The position numbers and the translations under genes are program-made. Positions 1 to 8,472 of a DNA stretch of 64,000 bases are shown piece after piece; the first letter of the stretch is position 1, and the number at the start of each line of letters is the position of its first letter. The notes beneath the pieces are model-generated. The model was not told the origin of the DNA, did not search any database, and saw nothing but the letters and a program-made list of their open reading frames with translations. Origin of the DNA: Hormoscilla sp. GUM202 (lineage in GTDB: Bacteria; Cyanobacteriota; Cyanobacteriia; Cyanobacteriales; Desertifilaceae); contig RFFC02000033.1 in the NCBI GenBank assembly GCA_005518205.2, forward strand, positions 1-64,000. Reading direction: 5' to 3'.

Positions 1-65
1 GGGTTGTGTAAAGGAGCCCTCACCCTAAAGCCCTCACCCTTTAGGGTGGGGGTATATGAAGGATG

Positions 66-88
66 AGCGGAGGGGGCCCTCCGCGTGC
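66..88. repeat. SGGGPER-type palindromic element, intergenic copy
   Basis: GC-rich near-palindrome with core AGCGGAGGGGGCCC followed by CGCGTGC. The same core recurs inside several genes of this window (accB, hisD, sbcC, rpoC2). This copy lies in a spacer next to a short tract that is repeated near 1587-1619. Confidence 0.75.
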
Positions 89-222
89 AGGGGCTAGATT
101 ATAAAAGTGAGATGGGCCCCGGGCAAGATGCCTTGGCATCGGCTCTCGGCTCTCAAGGTAAATAAGCTGCCAGAGGCAGTTACCCAAAGTTGATGAAATA
201 GTTAATTAAGGACAAGCAAAAC

Positions 223-639
223 GTGAACGTCAAAAAGATATTCGGCATGTTGATAGCGCTAGGCGCTGTGTTGTGCATCACATTGGCATTGCCAGTCAAT
301 GCAGTAGCTGGGGAACTGGAGAGTATACCCCTGTTGGCCGCAACTGAATACAAGATTGCTAGCGGTTCGACGACTCCATGCAAAACAGAGTGGGTTGACT
401 ACAACCAAAAGGGGATCTATGTAGATGTCGATACCAGTGCGGCAGGCTTTACCGAAACCCCACTTTACTTCACTTCGATCGGCGGGAAGGGCAACCACTG
501 GACGACGTCGGGCGCTACTTCAATCTACAGTGCATCGCCGACGGGGTTCCGCATATACATATACAAAGATGTGAGCCTTACTCCAGAGTATGCTAACGAC
601 AGGTGTTGGCATATGAACTGGATGGCGATCGGCGAGTAA
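223..639 (+). CDS. small secreted protein of unknown function
   Basis: 138-residue protein, not assigned to a named family. It has a clear Sec signal peptide: basic start (MNVKK), a hydrophobic stretch at about residues 7-28, and a likely cleavage after an Ala-rich VNAVAG site. The mature part of about 105 residues has two Cys (one early, one in the last 15 residues) that could pair, and is rich in aromatic and Gly/Ser/Thr residues, suggesting a small beta-sandwich exported to periplasm or medium. The start is GTG at 223, preceded by AAGGA at about 209-213, an acceptable Shine-Dalgarno site. A strong hairpin follows at 685-724, so it is probably a single-gene transcript. Confidence 0.7.
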   Translation: MNVKKIFGMLIALGAVLCITLALPVNAVAGELESIPLLAATEYKIASGSTTPCKTEWVDYNQKGIYVDVDTSAAGFTETPLYFTSIGGKGNHWTTSGATSIYSASPTGFRIYIYKDVSLTPEYANDRCWHMNWMAIGE

Positions 640-684
640 GACTCAGGGCCCAAGGGCAAGCTAACGCTAGCTGATAGACTTCCC

Positions 685-724
685 AAATATCCCTCCTGAA
701 GCTCAGACTTCAGGAGGGATATTT
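685..724. terminator. hairpin terminator after the secreted protein
   Basis: Perfect 17-bp inverted repeat (arms 685-701 and 708-724, 6-base loop); one arm begins AAATATCCC and the other ends GGGATATTT. The arms begin and end in A/T runs, so it could terminate transcription from either side. Confidence 0.7.
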
Positions 725-761
725 ATGATATCATAGCTCTGGATGCGATCGCCTGAACTAG

Positions 762-1460
762 GATGTCAACCTGAACGGTACGGTCTCCTCGGAGTTAGGT
801 GAGCTCACCAAATTGAAAAACCTCTATTTGTACGACAACTCCCTTCGCGGTACGATCCCCTCTGAGTTAATCTCCCTTGTTCGCTCCGACAGCAATTTGG
901 AAGCGATCTCCCTGGAAAGATACGACTCGAGCGGTACGAGGGGGACCGAATTTCACGGGGGAGCAAAAGACAATACATTCTGGAGATTCGGAAAGGGAAG
1001 CGACAGGTTTTACGGAAACGGGGGCAACGATGACCTCCAGAGCGGACCTGGAGAAGATACCCTCTATGGCGGAGCTGGAAACGATTACCTAAGAGGCGGA
1101 GATGAAAATGATACCCTCATAGGCGGAAGGGGAGACGATATCCTCGACGGGGGCAGTGGAAGCAATATGCTTTATGGAAACGAGGGTGCGGATACTTTTT
1201 TATTGGAAGTGGGCGTAGGCCAGAAGACCATCGGCGATTTTGAGAATGGCACGGACTATATTCAGTTAGGACATGATTTGTATTTTGATAAGTTAGAATT
1301 CGTCTCGATGGGCAGTTCGACTGCCATTCAGTTCCACTCTGAGGCCTTTTTAGAACATCCTAGAACCGGAGAGGATGTTTTTGTAGGGGGGGAACTGTTG
1401 GCAATTTTGCCGGGAACTACTCCGGCTCAATTTGATTCAACTGATTTTCTAGTAGGTTAA
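762..1460 (+). pseudogene. 5'-truncated LRR / RTX calcium-binding repeat protein
   Basis: The open frame begins right after a stop at 759-761 and has no convincing ATG; the first usable start would be TTG at 813. The beginning reads as plant-type leucine-rich repeats (LNGTVSSELGELTKL, then LRGTIPSEL). After residue 50 of the TTG-started frame it becomes RTX/hemolysin-type calcium-binding nonapeptides (YGGAGNDYLRGG, IGGRGDDILDGG), then a C-terminal region typical of secreted RTX proteins. LRR plus RTX is a plausible type I-secreted surface protein, but the N-terminal LRR capping region is missing. An LRR N-terminal cap of a similar protein lies alone at 60680-60919. Probably a remnant; expression from TTG cannot be excluded. 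Confidence 0.65.
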
Positions 1461-1502
1461 AACCTGCCGCTACAGGAACTCAGCCCGCCTGCGCGGGCTA
1501 TC

Positions 1503-1619
1503 GGGTGCATCTCATATGCGTCGCCGCCCTCACCCTAAAGGGCCCGGCTACACGAACAAAGCCCACGCTCCAGGCCCCTTCCTCGCGCAGGGGCTAGATT
1601 ACAAAAGTGAGATGCACCC
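1503..1619. mobile_element. MITE-like element with GGGTGCATCTCA terminal inverted repeats
   Basis: 117-bp segment bounded by GGGTGCATCTCA (1503-1514) and its exact reverse complement (1608-1619). It has no coding capacity; its interior holds the tract TACACGAACAAAGCCC also seen near 8490-8510. The terminus resembles the GGGTGCATCCCAG end of the two ISKra4 copies, so it may be a non-autonomous derivative of that element. It directly abuts the broken end of the ISKra4 remnant at 1620. Confidence 0.55.
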
Positions 1620-2349
1620 TACTTTCCCCCCATCAATGCTCATTTCCTCAACAACTTCCTTGACAGTCGGCAACTTCAACTCATGGGCGAGCACTTTCGG
1701 TTCTTGAGGGCTGATTTCGGAAACAGCTTTTTTAGCCGTCGGCAACTCAAACTCCTGAGGGGGCAGTTTCGGTTCTTGAGCGCTCGTTGAGGAAACGGCT
1801 TCTTTAACTGTCAGTAATTCAAACTCATAACGTTGCACCAGTCGTTGCTGAGTTCCCCGGGAAACGCTCATCCCCGTGAGCTGCTTAAGATCTTCCGAGG
1901 CGTGCTCATAAGAAGAGTTCGCACTCAGTAACAAGCAACATTTTTCCAGATAGGGACTCCACTGGCTATAGGCTCTCACATCAAAATAAGTCGCTTGCTT
2001 CTCCGTGATGAGGAGCTCGCCCAAAATGCTGTTTAAAATTCGGGTTCGCCCTGCGGTGGTGCCACTGGTGCTTTCGATAAAAAAAGGGCAATCTCTGGAC
2101 TGACGTATTGAAGCAACTGCCCACGGACTGTAGCTTCGAGTCCTGAGAGTGTTTTCAATTGCTCTGGAACAGTCCCTTGGGCCTCCTCATACAACAAGGC
2201 GGCTATTCCCAAAGCATAGGTTTTAATTTGAGCTAAATTTTCAGGATTCATAGTTTTAGAGGGAGCGTTTACCGACTGTCTCAGCTTAACACCATCTCGG
2301 AACCCGTTCGACTAAGCATTTCTACTCATTGCGAAACTGGGATGCACCC
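1620..2349 (-). mobile_element. truncated ISKra4-family element, copy 1
   Basis: About 730 bp, nearly identical to and inverted relative to 8866-9660. It carries the 5' terminus (GGGTGCATCCCAG read on the minus strand), the first reading frame (2033-2251, 72 residues) and the start of the second (1620-2024, 135 native residues). It stops at SIDGGKV, where it meets the MITE-like end at 1619, so the catalytic half is lost. Compared with copy 2 it lacks one 72-bp in-frame repeat unit. The T-run slippery site of copy 2 is conserved here. It sits immediately upstream of the ribosome binding site of the next gene. Confidence 0.8.
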
Positions 2350-2360
2350 AAGGAGGTAAG
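2350..2360 (+). promoter_or_regulatory. strong Shine-Dalgarno site fixing a TTG start
   Basis: AAGGAGGTAAG is a near-perfect anti-16S match, with the TTG codon at 2366 about 8 bases beyond the AGGAGG core. Such a strong site is unusual in this window and supports TTG as the start of the following gene. Confidence 0.65.
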
Positions 2361-2365
2361 CTAGA

Positions 2366-2776
2366 TTGGCCAGGAGACGCAAGCGTAAAAGTCGTCGTCG
2401 CCTAGAAGGGCGTCGAATTCTTGAGCAAGTTGCTCACTATCACATCGAAACTGGTGAAGATAAACCCGTGACAGCGGCTCGTAAGTATATTCGTGCTCAA
2501 GGCATTGTGCCACCAGCTTTACTGCTAGTCAAGCGAAATGAGCATACTACCGATCGGTACTTCTGGGCGGAAAAAGGACTATTTGGAGCTCAGTACGTTG
2601 AGGAAAATCATTTTCTGTTTCCCAGTCTGAAAGAGGCAGAACAAAAGGCTCAAATTGCGGCATCCGCAGCAATTAAAGCCCAGGCTGCCGTTCGGTTGAG
2701 CGGCTCGACTGAGATCGTGCCGAACGTCCCTCACCCCGAAGCCCAGAACCCCCCGATCTCCGTCCACAGTCAATAG
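2366..2776 (+). CDS. conserved basic hypothetical protein
   Basis: 136 residues starting at TTG behind a strong ribosome binding site. The first 15 residues are almost all Arg/Lys (MARRRKRKSRRR), followed by a helical region and a segment with VTAARKYIRAQG and YFWAEKGLFGAQYVEENHFLFPSL. The Arg-rich head suggests nucleic-acid binding, but I do not recognise the family. The Pro-rich tail is likely disordered. The gene is followed by a perfect bidirectional hairpin at 2793-2825 that separates it from the convergent gene. The ISKra4 fragment inserted directly upstream may have removed its original promoter. Confidence 0.6.
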   Translation: MARRRKRKSRRRLEGRRILEQVAHYHIETGEDKPVTAARKYIRAQGIVPPALLLVKRNEHTTDRYFWAEKGLFGAQYVEENHFLFPSLKEAEQKAQIAASAAIKAQAAVRLSGSTEIVPNVPHPEAQNPPISVHSQ

Positions 2777-2792
2777 TAATTGTCCTCAACCC

Positions 2793-2825
2793 AGAAACCA
2801 GGTTTTTCTGAAAAACCTGGTTTCT
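2793..2825. terminator. bidirectional terminator hairpin
   Basis: Perfect 15-bp stem (2793-2807 with 2811-2825), 3-base loop, arms AGAAACCAGGTTTTT and its complement. It lies between convergent genes, so it can terminate both. Confidence 0.75.
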
Positions 2826-2858
2826 ACTATCTATCAGTTAAGATTTTGTCAGAGAAAG

Positions 2859-3416
2859 TTAAGGTTGGGCAGGTGAATTAATTGGTGTTTCCAGCTTTGA
2901 CAAAGGGAAAACTTTTTGCAACTGGGCCAGTTCGTCCCGATGGGCGGTGATCGTAATCGAGCTATGAAGCTGCTGTGATTCTGCATCTGGTTGGGTTTCG
3001 ATTGCCAGGGACACTTGCTCGGGTCGTCCCGCTTTTTGCCAGTAAAAAATCCCGGCAACTGGCGATAATAATACCAAGCAAAACCAAACTAAATTCCACT
3101 GGGGAAAGACGATATACAAAATCAGACTGCCGCAAAGAATGCCAACTGCGGCTAACAGGGTGAGGAAGATAGCCAGAAACAGACTGGGGCGGACAAACCC
3201 TTCAAATATTACTCTCTTATTGGTGCTGTCTCGTGCTGTGACGCGGTATGCCCGCTGGGTAAAATATTCCTCCAATTGATTTAGCATTTGGTCGGATGCT
3301 GCTGCTAGGGTTATTTTTTCGGTTCGGTCTTTGACTGAGGCTTTGATAAAGAAAAACAAACCCACAAATAACAGCAAGGTCGGAATTAAAGCTGTCGATA
3401 CGAGAGCACTACTCAT
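2859..3416 (-). CDS. CCB2/CCB4-like cofactor assembly of complex C protein (DUF3529)
   Basis: 185-residue membrane protein. Start taken at ATG 3416 (MSSALVSTALIPTLLL); the longer frame to 3563 encodes a repeat-derived extension from a GGTGGGCTGCGGCCCACC palindrome. It has one N-terminal membrane segment (about 4-25), a soluble stretch with KASVKDRTE, then a pair of membrane segments (about 80-130) and a soluble tail. This layout fits the cyanobacterial/plant family that helps attach the extra heme of cytochrome b6 (CCB pathway). It acts at the thylakoid membrane. Family assignment rests on remembered motifs (FFFIKASVKDRTE, FEGFVRPSLFLA, FYWQKAGR). It is downstream of, and possibly co-transcribed with, the PadR gene. 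Confidence 0.7.
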   Translation of the reverse strand: MSSALVSTALIPTLLLFVGLFFFIKASVKDRTEKITLAAASDQMLNQLEEYFTQRAYRVTARDSTNKRVIFEGFVRPSLFLAIFLTLLAAVGILCGSLILYIVFPQWNLVWFCLVLLSPVAGIFYWQKAGRPEQVSLAIETQPDAESQQLHSSITITAHRDELAQLQKVFPLSKLETPINSPAQP

Positions 3417-3493
3417 GAGCAATTGTGAAAATGTTAACGATATTGGAAATGGTAAATTGAGAAGATTAAACGTAAGGTGGGCTGCGGCCCACC

Positions 3494-3940
3494 CTACAGC
3501 AGCAGGGATCGATCGCGAGTTGATCTGGTGGCTGGTAGTTTCGATGGTGCTGCTGAGGAACATTCTAGATAAGATTGTCGCAAAAGTAAAATGCGATCGC
3601 TCTTAATGGCAACATAATCTTGCCAGAGTCTGGCCAGGTCTTTGGCCTGTTGGCGCCATTGGGAACGGATATGATACATGCGACGGGGACGTCCGCGTCC
3701 TGTCAATTTTTGCCAATAGCCTGTAATCAGCTGTTCTTCTTCCAGGAATTTGAGGGAACTGTACAGGACCGTGTCGGAAAGCCAGTAGATGGGATATCGC
3801 TTCTCTAGCAGTCCCATAAGTTCGGTTCCATAGGAGTCTGCTCCCAATAAAACTGAAAGTATATAGCAAACAGCCAGTTCCTTGTTGAGATAAATTGGGG
3901 GTGGCTCGAGAAAAAACTCATAGATATCGTTAATTTTCAT
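3494..3940 (-). CDS. PadR-family transcriptional regulator
   Basis: 148 residues. Residues about 20-100 form the PadR winged helix: AVCYILSVLLGADSYGTELMGLLE, the SDTVLYSSLKFLEEEQLITGYW recognition region and the wing GRGRPRRMYHI. The N-terminal lead (MKINDIYEFFLEPPPIYLNKE) is characteristic of the cyanobacterial branch. It should bind DNA as a dimer; target and inducer are unknown. It lies 77 bp upstream of the CCB-like gene on the same strand. The last 15-20 residues read into the GGTGGGCTGCGG palindrome region, so the C-terminus may be repeat-modified. Confidence 0.82.
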   Translation of the reverse strand: MKINDIYEFFLEPPPIYLNKELAVCYILSVLLGADSYGTELMGLLEKRYPIYWLSDTVLYSSLKFLEEEQLITGYWQKLTGRGRPRRMYHIRSQWRQQAKDLARLWQDYVAIKSDRILLLRQSYLECSSAAPSKLPATRSTRDRSLLL

Positions 3941-4022
3941 TCGTCTTCTGTACAGTCATCATCAACGGGGCAATTTGCGTCTGGTAGATGCCGCCCTGGT
4001 GCCAGTTAAAATGGCACTATGA

Positions 4023-4174
4023 ATGTATGTGAGGGTGCATCTCAGTTTGGCTTCTTGAAAATTGAAAATTGAAAATTGAAAATTGAAAATGGGGCTATTT
4101 TCCATTCTCCGTTCGCCATTCGCTATTCGCTATTAGCAGAGTTTAATGCTAAAATGCAAAAGTGAGATGCTCCC
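4023..4174. mobile_element. second MITE-like element (GGGTGCATCTCA ends) with AAAATTG tandem repeats
   Basis: GGGTGCATCTCA at 4023-4034 faces TGAGATGCTCCC at 4163-4174 (one mismatch), 152 bp in total. Inside is a five-unit run of AAAATTG (about 4056-4089) and a run of CGCTATT/CGCCATT words, both slipped-strand type repeats. No coding capacity. The rest of the 3941-4450 spacer holds a short tandem array of CAGTGGTCGGTGGT-like words (about 4378-4415) and no gene I can support. Confidence 0.5.
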
Positions 4175-4450
4175 GTATGTGACGTATTCAGATGTCAGTG
4201 TTATGCCCAAATTTAACAAAACACTAACCAGACTTGGGGAATGGGCCGAGGGGGTCTCCTATACACGTGGGATTAGCGATCCCAGGAGACCCAGATCGGC
4301 TGCCAGTATCGGTCTGCAATGTGTTCATAATAACAGTATTAATCCTATATACACAATTAAGGGACCATATCAGCAGTCAGCGGTCAGTGGTCGGTGGTCG
4401 GTGGTCAGTGGTCAATCCTGCTGGTAAACTGATAATCGTAGAAACTGGGG

Positions 4451-5044
4451 ATGATTATGTCACAAAACTCACCAATTGTTTCCCTACCTCCGGCGATAGA
4501 GCGATTTGCTAATGTGTTGCGACTTGCGGGCTGGATCGGTTTCGTCAGTCAATTAACGCTAGCAATCATTTCTAGCGTGATTTTATTGGTTGCTGTTATT
4601 TTTGGCACCACTAGGGGTAGTGGGGCGAATAATCCAGGCACGGGGGGCGGTCTATTTTTTGCTGTTTGCGGACTGCTGGTGCTGTATGCTAGTGTCTACC
4701 AGGCTTTCCGTTACATACGCTTGTCCAGACAGCTGCGATCGCCTACTCCGAGTCTCCGCCCTTCCAAGAGTTACACGGTTTCTATCCTGCGTTTGGGATT
4801 GATGGTTTCTCTGGTGGGAATGGCCTTGACTATTATTGGAGGCTCGGCAATTACTGGCACCTTAGTGGCCAAGTCCCTGACTCAGCCAAGAACTTTTTTC
4901 GATCCAGCAACTAATCTTAGAGGGTTTATTGAACCTCTGGATCTGTTTGTAGTCCAGGCTAATACTAACACTATTTTAGCTCACTTTATGGGCATTGCGG
5001 GAGTGCTTTGGCTACTCTATTACATTAATAAACCTTCTTCATAA
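4451..5044 (+). CDS. DUF3611 family membrane protein
   Basis: 197 residues with four predicted membrane segments: about 28-52, 68-90, 114-140 and 172-192. The first is preceded by FANVLRLAGWIGF, a motif I associate with DUF3611 proteins of cyanobacteria and chloroplasts; function is unknown. It is probably in the thylakoid or plasma membrane. Two in-frame ATGs (4451, 4457) are possible; MSQNSP at 4457 fits relatives equally well. The gene stands alone with repeats on both sides, so no operon partner suggests a role. Confidence 0.72.
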   Translation: MIMSQNSPIVSLPPAIERFANVLRLAGWIGFVSQLTLAIISSVILLVAVIFGTTRGSGANNPGTGGGLFFAVCGLLVLYASVYQAFRYIRLSRQLRSPTPSLRPSKSYTVSILRLGLMVSLVGMALTIIGGSAITGTLVAKSLTQPRTFFDPATNLRGFIEPLDLFVVQANTNTILAHFMGIAGVLWLLYYINKPSS

Positions 5045-5051
5045 CTTCGCT

Positions 5052-5122
5052 GTCAGCCAGCCGGCGTTTCAAAGCGCCGGCTAATAGCTAAAGTCGGTTT
5101 CAACCGACTAATAGGATAATCG
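5052..5122. repeat. chained palindromes downstream of DUF3611
   Basis: Two different hairpins in series: GCCGGCG...CGCCGGC and AGTCGGTTT-CAA-CCGACT. The second recurs at about 57367-57384 next to a similar GCCGG-type palindrome, so the pair appears to spread as a chain. It may also act as a terminator between convergent genes. Confidence 0.6.
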
Positions 5123-5191
5123 TTAGACTAATTGTAGCATTGTTTTTCCAAAATGGGATTATCCGGTTTTTTTACATTATACCTCTTGCAA

Positions 5192-6070
5192 TTAAGCTAG
5201 TATTTCTGAAATCATCCGATTAGCTTGGGATCCATAGCCGCCACCGAAGAGATTGAAGTGATTGAGGATGTGATAGAGGTTATAGAGGGTTTTACGCTTT
5301 TTGTACCCAGCATCCAGGGGAAATGCTTCGTTGTAGCCGCGATAAAAGGCTGCTGGAAAGCCGCCGAATAGTTCGGTCATGGCGATGTCTACTTCCCGAT
5401 CGCCCACGTAAGTTGCGGGGTCGATAATTACTGGTTCTCCCGTGACGGTACAGGCGGCGTTCCCCCCCCACAAGTCGCCGTGAACTAGGGAAGGTTGTGG
5501 CTGATGACTGGCTAATAATTCAGGTATTGCTGTTAGTAATTTGTCTTGTTGGGGGAAATGTCCGCCCCGACTGCGGGCTAATTTGAATTGATAGCCGAGT
5601 CGGTGTTTGGCAAAAAATTCGGCCCAGTCTGCTGTCCAGGTATTTATCTGAGGCGTGGAACCAATGGTGTTGTTTTGGTCCCAGCCAAACCCGCCGTTTT
5701 CTGGTACTTTCGGGGGACGGCAGCGATGCATTGCTGCTAGTTGATGTCCCATTTCTTCCCAAGCTTGGCTATTACCAGAACCTAATTCTAGCCACTCCAT
5801 GACGATATAGGCATAATTGTCTTCAGTCCCTACACAAATGGGCTGCGGTACGCGAATAGTATTTGTTTGATGCATTTGTTTCAAGCCCTCGGCTTCTGCT
5901 GCAAACATGGCTATTTCTGAGGCGGAGTTGAGCTTGATGAAGTAGGTGCGATCGCCCCCTGTAACGCGATAGCCTTGGTTAATACAGCCTCCTGCTACCG
6001 ATCGATGACTGTCTATTTCAAATTTCTCTCCCGTGACTTGGGAAATATGAGCGGCAATATTTTTCCACAT
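5192..6070 (-). CDS. fructosamine / ketosamine 3-kinase family protein
   Basis: 292 residues, full length for the family. It phosphorylates fructosamine adducts on proteins so that they fall off (deglycation), in the cytoplasm. Visible kinase-fold features: GGCINQGYRV nucleotide loop (about 28-37), FIKLN with the ATP-binding Lys (about 44-48), the catalytic loop HGDLWGGN (about 197-204) and the DPATYVGDREVDIAM metal-binding/activation region (about 217-231). The terminal GGGYGSQANRMI matches the family end. It is 32 bp downstream of the M16 protease gene on the same strand, so they may be co-transcribed. Confidence 0.88.
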   Translation of the reverse strand: MWKNIAAHISQVTGEKFEIDSHRSVAGGCINQGYRVTGGDRTYFIKLNSASEIAMFAAEAEGLKQMHQTNTIRVPQPICVGTEDNYAYIVMEWLELGSGNSQAWEEMGHQLAAMHRCRPPKVPENGGFGWDQNNTIGSTPQINTWTADWAEFFAKHRLGYQFKLARSRGGHFPQQDKLLTAIPELLASHQPQPSLVHGDLWGGNAACTVTGEPVIIDPATYVGDREVDIAMTELFGGFPAAFYRGYNEAFPLDAGYKKRKTLYNLYHILNHFNLFGGGYGSQANRMISEILA

Positions 6071-6102
6071 GACTCAATTCTCAATTAACAATTGCTCAAT
6101 TC

Positions 6103-7437
6103 TCAATTCTTAGTTCCAGGTTTAATTGTGAGGACGCCGTAAGCTTCTGGAGACAGATACCGCTTTGCTGCTGCTTGCAGTTCTTGGGCGTCTATAGCTT
6201 GAATGCGGGCGGGATAGTTGAGGGCTGGGGCTAAGTCCCCTATCATTGATTGATAGTAGCCATACAAACTGGCCCGATCGCCCGGGGTTTCGTTGGCGAA
6301 GATAAAGCGATTTGCCACTAGGGTCCGCACCCGGGCAATTTCTGCTTCTTGGATGGTATCTCCAATTGTGCTAATATGGGATTGAATCGCTGCTTCTACC
6401 GTTGCCAAATTCTCCTCTGGCAGTCGGGCAGCAATATAGAAAACTCCCTGACCTTCATAGGTCATATTGCTGGCGAAAATACTCGATACTAGGCCCCGTT
6501 CTTCCCGCAAATCCCGAATCAGCCTGCCAGTGCGCCCCTGTCCTAAAATTGATGCTAATATATCTAGGGCATAAGTCTGATGCAGTTGCATCCCTCCCGG
6601 TACCCGCCAGACCACGATCAACTGCGCTTGGGTTAAGCTGCGATCGACTTCTTCCCGGCGAATAATCTCGGTAAAAGCTGGTTCTGGGTTCAAATGGAGA
6701 TATTTTTCGACAAATGTCTCGGCATCCGTAGGCCCGATCGCTTCTGTAAACCCTCGTGCTACAATCTCAATTAATTCGGCAACTGGCAGATTTCCTACTG
6801 CTACAGCGGTTATTGATGGGGGTTGATACCAATTACTGTGGAAATCACGCATTTGCTGCGCTGTTAGCTGTTCGATCGCTGCCATCGGACCTAGTACCGA
6901 TCGCCGATAGGGCAGTCTTTCAAAGGCCATCTCCATTGACCGCTGATAGCTGCGGCTGTGGGGATTATCTTCCGATCGCCGAATTTCTTCTAATACTACC
7001 TTTCTTTCCCGATCGAATGCCGCCTCGGGAATGCTAGGATTGAGGACTACCTCGATCTGCAAGGGGGCTAGTTCGGCAAAGTCTCCAGGGGCCGTGGTGA
7101 TATAAAAGTGGGTGCAGTCTTGACTGGTAGCGGCGTTGGTAACGGCCCCTCGTTCCTCAATCAGACGCTCAAATTCTCCGCTTGGCAGTTTCTCTGTTCC
7201 TTTGAAGACCATGTGCTCTAAAAAATGCGCCATGCCATTGATCTGGTCTGTTTCTACCGCCGATCCTACTTTCAGCCACAGGCTCAGATTTACGGCGGCG
7301 ACGGGCATCTGTTCTGCTATAATTGTCAGCCCATTGGGTAGTTGGCGGATGGTGGGAGAGTTTAAACTGGTAAGAGTTGATGGCGAGATGAGAGTTGAGG
7401 TCATGTAAGGTGAGGTTAAGGGTTGTCTGTTTTTCAT
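6103..7437 (-). CDS. M16 family zinc protease (processing-peptidase-like)
   Basis: 444 residues. The inverted zinc motif HFLEH (HxxEH) is at about residues 88-92, followed by the family element FKGTEKLPSG and, about 77 residues on, the third ligand region LEEIRRSEDNPHSR. The second half carries the R/Y pair region (SLYGYYQSMIGDL). It is a single-domain clan ME protease of the type that pairs with an inactive homologue in cyanobacteria; the partner is not in this window. No signal peptide is visible. Starts at 7437 or 7404 (MTSTLIS) are both possible; the shorter one avoids overlap with the divergent Rieske gene's leader. Confidence 0.87.
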   Translation of the reverse strand: MKNRQPLTSPYMTSTLISPSTLTSLNSPTIRQLPNGLTIIAEQMPVAAVNLSLWLKVGSAVETDQINGMAHFLEHMVFKGTEKLPSGEFERLIEERGAVTNAATSQDCTHFYITTAPGDFAELAPLQIEVVLNPSIPEAAFDRERKVVLEEIRRSEDNPHSRSYQRSMEMAFERLPYRRSVLGPMAAIEQLTAQQMRDFHSNWYQPPSITAVAVGNLPVAELIEIVARGFTEAIGPTDAETFVEKYLHLNPEPAFTEIIRREEVDRSLTQAQLIVVWRVPGGMQLHQTYALDILASILGQGRTGRLIRDLREERGLVSSIFASNMTYEGQGVFYIAARLPEENLATVEAAIQSHISTIGDTIQEAEIARVRTLVANRFIFANETPGDRASLYGYYQSMIGDLAPALNYPARIQAIDAQELQAAAKRYLSPEAYGVLTIKPGTKN

Positions 7438-7458
7438 TATAAACGCAGTCAGAAAAAA

Positions 7459-8472
7459 ATGCTAGAATATTTTTGGTATATTGCTTGTCGATCACACGAA
7501 CTAAATCGCCAAAAACCCATCGCTGTCACGATTCTACAACAGCCTCTGGTGCTGTTTCGCCCTGCCGATGGCTCGATCGCGGCCCTGGAAGATCGCTGCG
7601 CTCATCGTCATGCACCTCTATCTCGGGGTAGGATATGTGACGAGCAGCTGGAATGCCCTTATCGCGGTTGGCGATACGGTGCGGATGGCTTCGTTACGGC
7701 AATTCCTGCATTTCCCGCAGGCTGTCCGATTCCGGACAATCTTTGGGTAAAATCTTATCATTGCCGGGAACAAGATGGTTATGTTTGGGTTTGCCTTGCC
7801 GATCGGCCCGCTAGTGAGTTCCCATGGCAATTTCCCTATCTGGGCGATCGGGGGTGGACGAATTTTCACATGAAAACTCGCTTCCGCGCTGCTGTGGAAA
7901 CCTGTATGGAGAATTTTCTTGATTGTCCTCATGCTACTTACGTCCATCAGTTTTGGTTTCGTTCTCCTACTGCGAAACCTGTTAAGGCCGTTGTCCGCAG
8001 TTTGCCAGATGGGGCCGTGGCTGAATATTTCCGTGAACCTCGCAAAAAAAGCTTGATTTGGTGGCTGTTGACTCGCAAGGAAAGCAAGATGCAACATACC
8101 GATCGCTTTATTGCCCCGGCCACTACCCGGGTGGATTATATCTTTGACGATGGCCGCCATTATATTATTACTTCATCTTGTACTCCTATAAATGAAACTG
8201 AAACTGAAGTTTACACGGTGATGACTTTTAAGGTAGAGATGGGTTGGTTGGTTCGCTTGTTCTTTGAACCACTCTCTCGCTTTATTATTCACCAAGATGT
8301 CAAAATCCTCGATCTGCAACAGGCCAATGTTAATCGTTTTGGCAAAGCGCCTTATAAGTTTATCCCCGCTGATTTGCTTGCCCCTTATATTGTTAAATGG
8401 CGTCAGGCAATTAAAATGGGCACTGAACCTCCCGCCCCAGGGGCAGAACATTGGGTCGATATACGATTGTAA
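7459..8472 (+). CDS. Rieske-type ring-hydroxylating oxygenase with an altered cluster ligand
   Basis: 337 residues from ATG 7459 (MLEYFWYIACRSHEL). The N-terminal Rieske domain shows CAHRHAPL as the first CxH box. The second box reads CPYRGW where the family has CPYHGW: codon CGC (Arg) replaces the His ligand, a one-base change from CAC. The C-terminal mononuclear iron site looks intact: NFLDCPHATYVH (Asp, His, His). The protein resembles cyanobacterial PaO/CAO-like Rieske oxygenases, though its substrate cannot be inferred. Loss of one Rieske ligand would normally prevent [2Fe-2S] assembly, so it may be inactive, altered, or a sequencing error. Divergent from the M16 gene. Confidence 0.8.
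   Translation: MLEYFWYIACRSHELNRQKPIAVTILQQPLVLFRPADGSIAALEDRCAHRHAPLSRGRICDEQLECPYRGWRYGADGFVTAIPAFPAGCPIPDNLWVKSYHCREQDGYVWVCLADRPASEFPWQFPYLGDRGWTNFHMKTRFRAAVETCMENFLDCPHATYVHQFWFRSPTAKPVKAVVRSLPDGAVAEYFREPRKKSLIWWLLTRKESKMQHTDRFIAPATTRVDYIFDDGRHYIITSSCTPINETETEVYTVMTFKVEMGWLVRLFFEPLSRFIIHQDVKILDLQQANVNRFGKAPYKFIPADLLAPYIVKWRQAIKMGTEPPAPGAEHWVDIRL

Noticed and set aside
4055..4090. Possible CRISPR array
   Set aside because: The repeats are 7-bp tandem units without spacers; no CRISPR array or cas gene was seen anywhere in the window.
4146..4512. Overlapping 92-93 codon ORFs before DUF3611
   Set aside because: They cover a MITE-like end and CAGTGGTCGG tandem repeats; sequences are low-complexity.
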